21,730 bases of DNA from a virus. Location of the stretch: the IMG/VR virus record IMGVR_UViG_3300006810_000469, positions 1-21,730 of that record. One strand, given 5' to 3'. Made by a program: the position numbers and the translations under genes. This document shows, piece by piece, positions 20,904-21,730 of the stretch. How positions within the stretch are numbered: position 1 is the stretch's first letter; the number at the start of each line of letters is the position of its first letter. The notes under the pieces were generated by a model. The model had not been told where the DNA came from, did not search any database, and saw only the letters and a program-made list of their open reading frames with translations.

Positions 20904-21225
20904 TGTTCCGTTCTTCTTCTTCTTTGATGATTGCTTTCGCCAGCACTGCATAGTTCAGCAGGTCGTCACAAGCGTCTTCAGCGGGCTCGCCAACAACGCG
21001 CAGCTCTCCGTCTGCCGCGAATGAGTTGAGCCGCATAATCTTATCCTGCATTCGTAGTAGCAGGCCAACAAGCGGGTGCATGCCTAATGCGCTCGCGGAT
21101 TTGAAATTAGCAAGTGCATCAACGGCCTTCTCGCCGCCAGTGTAATCGCTATTTTTACTTTTCATGATGTTTCGCGCTTTAGCGCACGTCAGCTCATGTA
21201 GATGTAGCAGGTCTTCGGGTTTCAT
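20884..21225 (-). CDS. MazG-like NTP pyrophosphohydrolase-type protein (NMAD1/DUF1599-like)
   Basis: A 113-residue, mostly helical protein resembling the nucleotide modification associated domain 1 (PF07659, DUF1599). KSKNSDYTGG (22-31), ALANFKSAS (38-46), LLRMQDKIMRL (57-67) and EDACDDLLNYAVL (83-95) follow the family's spacing of acidic and basic residues expected to hold Mg and a nucleotide. The family is often encoded by phages and may hydrolyse unusual nucleotides or take part in DNA modification. No base-modifying partner is visible in the window. Start at ATG 21225, three bases after the upstream TAA. Confidence 0.75.
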   Translation of the reverse strand: MKPEDLLHLHELTCAKARNIMKSKNSDYTGGEKAVDALANFKSASALGMHPLVGLLLRMQDKIMRLNSFAADGELRVVGEPAEDACDDLLNYAVLAKAIIKEEEERNNVGRDD

Positions 21226-21228
21226 CGT

Positions 21229-21510
21229 TTATTTGGTGGTTTGGTTTGGTTTGTTCAACAAAACGTCTTTGATCCAATTAAGTGTGTGAGGCGACCAGCT
21301 TAACACTTTGGTGTGGCTGAAACTGTTAACGTCCATGGTGTAAAAATATACACCAAATTGGACTCGCGACCAGAGACGTTTTAGTTCGTCAGACCACTCG
21401 TTAAATTTAACAAGTGATACATCATTGCTGATTAGTTCTTCGAGTTTATTGTTATGGTTTTCCCATTCACTATAGACCCATTCAAGATATGGTTGGTGGT
21501 TTTTTATCAT
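21229..21510 (-). CDS. Hypothetical protein (93 aa)
   Basis: A 93-residue protein not recognised. It is rich in Trp, Asn and Glu, helical at the start (YLEWVYSEWENHNNKLEEL), with a mixed end (VQFGVYFYTMDVNSFSHTKV) and the closing LNKPNQTTK. The ATG at 21510 shares a base with a possible 12-codon frame's TAA just upstream. The block's A-rich CCAAACCAAACC stretch near 21235-21250 is the coding sequence for this protein's tail, not a regulatory repeat. Confidence 0.65.
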   Translation of the reverse strand: MIKNHQPYLEWVYSEWENHNNKLEELISNDVSLVKFNEWSDELKRLWSRVQFGVYFYTMDVNSFSHTKVLSWSPHTLNWIKDVLLNKPNQTTK

Positions 21511-21548
21511 TATTCAGTAGGATATTTTTCTTTGCGGTTGCTGTTCAT
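21510..21548 (-). CDS. Possible 12-residue leader frame
   Basis: ATG at 21548 to TAA at 21510-21512 encodes MNSNRKEKYPTE, and its TAA shares a base with the ATG of the next gene (TAATG). It is too short to judge; it could be a leader peptide passing ribosomes to the downstream gene, or chance. Nothing else coding is seen between 21511 and 21561. Confidence 0.2.
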   Translation of the reverse strand: MNSNRKEKYPTE

Positions 21549-21561
21549 TTCTCTGTTCGCA

Positions 21562-21702
21562 TTAAATAAACATCAAGCAGCACCCGACAACGCTCCAGAT
21601 TGCAGCCGCTTCCCCGTGCCCGTTTAAGAGCATGGGAACAGACACAATCAGCATGGCGCACCCCGCAAGGATGCGAACAAGGCGTTTAAATCGAATGCTC
21701 AT
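21562..21702 (-). CDS. Small two-helix membrane protein (46 aa)
   Basis: A 46-residue protein with a basic N-terminus (MSIRFKRLVR), a hydrophobic segment about 11-26 (ILAGCAMLIVSVPMLL), a short polar turn (NGHGEAA) and a second hydrophobic segment to the end (AIWSVVGCCLMFI). The charge pattern predicts both ends in the cytoplasm. Its ATG at 21702 overlaps the preceding gene's TGA (ATGA); an in-frame ATG at 21711 would add three residues. Small membrane proteins in early phage blocks sometimes act on host envelope or exclusion functions, but none is indicated here. Confidence 0.55.
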   Translation of the reverse strand: MSIRFKRLVRILAGCAMLIVSVPMLLNGHGEAAAIWSVVGCCLMFI

Positions 21703-21730
21703 TCTTCGCATCGTTTAACTTCAGCGTTCG
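21699..21730 (-). CDS. C-terminal end of an upstream minus-strand gene (partial)
   Basis: Reading into the window from its right edge on the minus strand gives NAEVKRCEE and a TGA (21699-21701) overlapping the ATG of the next gene. Only nine codons are visible. The ATGA overlap, used repeatedly in this block, is the reason to believe it is the end of a real gene rather than chance. Confidence 0.45.
   Translation of the reverse strand, partial: NAEVKRCEE

Noticed and set aside
21229-21255. CCAAACCAAACC repeat as a possible regulatory element upstream of the NMAD1-like gene
   Set aside because: On the minus strand it is the coding sequence for the end of the preceding gene (NKPNQTTK); similar stretches at other starts also fall in coding sequence or are simply A-rich.

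Overview
The window is part of a tailed double-stranded DNA bacteriophage genome (Caudoviricetes), or a prophage-like contig. It is very gene-dense: neighbouring genes overlap by ATGA, GTGA or TAATG or lie a few bases apart, and the longest non-coding stretch is about 150 bases. It has a virion and lysis block on the plus strand and a replication block on the minus strand, meeting tail to tail at about 11,770. No tRNA, rRNA, CRISPR array, insertion sequence, integrase or repressor was seen. Terminase, portal, protease and major capsid genes must lie outside the window. Base composition is near 50% GC. None of the inspected start codons has a clear AGGAGG-type ribosome site; several have A-rich leaders. 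That fits a host relying little on Shine-Dalgarno pairing (for example Bacteroidota or some Verrucomicrobiota), but the host is not established.

Plus strand, 1-11,778: a receptor-binding-like protein with DUF285/BspA-type repeats; a lysis group (two-helix membrane protein, T7-lysozyme-like amidase, one-helix coiled-coil membrane protein); a BppU-like adaptor; a beta-helix tail spike; and two unassigned probable structural proteins. Then comes a sugar-modification group: a 30-residue serine peptide whose start and stop overlap its neighbours, two GT25-like transferases, a third DxD transferase and a methyltransferase. After that are a connector/tail-tube-like structural protein, a small HNH-type protein, two small basic proteins that look like the halves of a DUF5872-type protein, and a PD-(D/E)xK nuclease.

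Minus strand, 21,730 down to 11,768: small membrane and hypothetical proteins, a MazG-like (NMAD1/DUF1599) protein, a RuvC-like resolvase, an SNF2-type helicase cut in two by one in-frame TAA, a stand-alone DnaA domain IV, a Cas4/RecB-like nuclease with four cysteines, a putative single-strand DNA-binding protein, a small coiled-coil protein, a strong intrinsic terminator, a family A DNA polymerase with leucine at the E. coli F762 position, and a superfamily 3 primase-helicase. Together these give the phage its own fork machinery (primase-helicase, polymerase), recombination enzymes (RuvC-like, Cas4-like, SNF2-like) and possibly a DnaA-box-binding initiation factor.

The most interesting points are the serine peptide and glycosyltransferase cassette, the interrupted helicase, the free-standing DnaA domain IV, the polymerase Leu762 variant with a terminator just in front of its gene, and an AT-rich receptor-binding segment that looks acquired.
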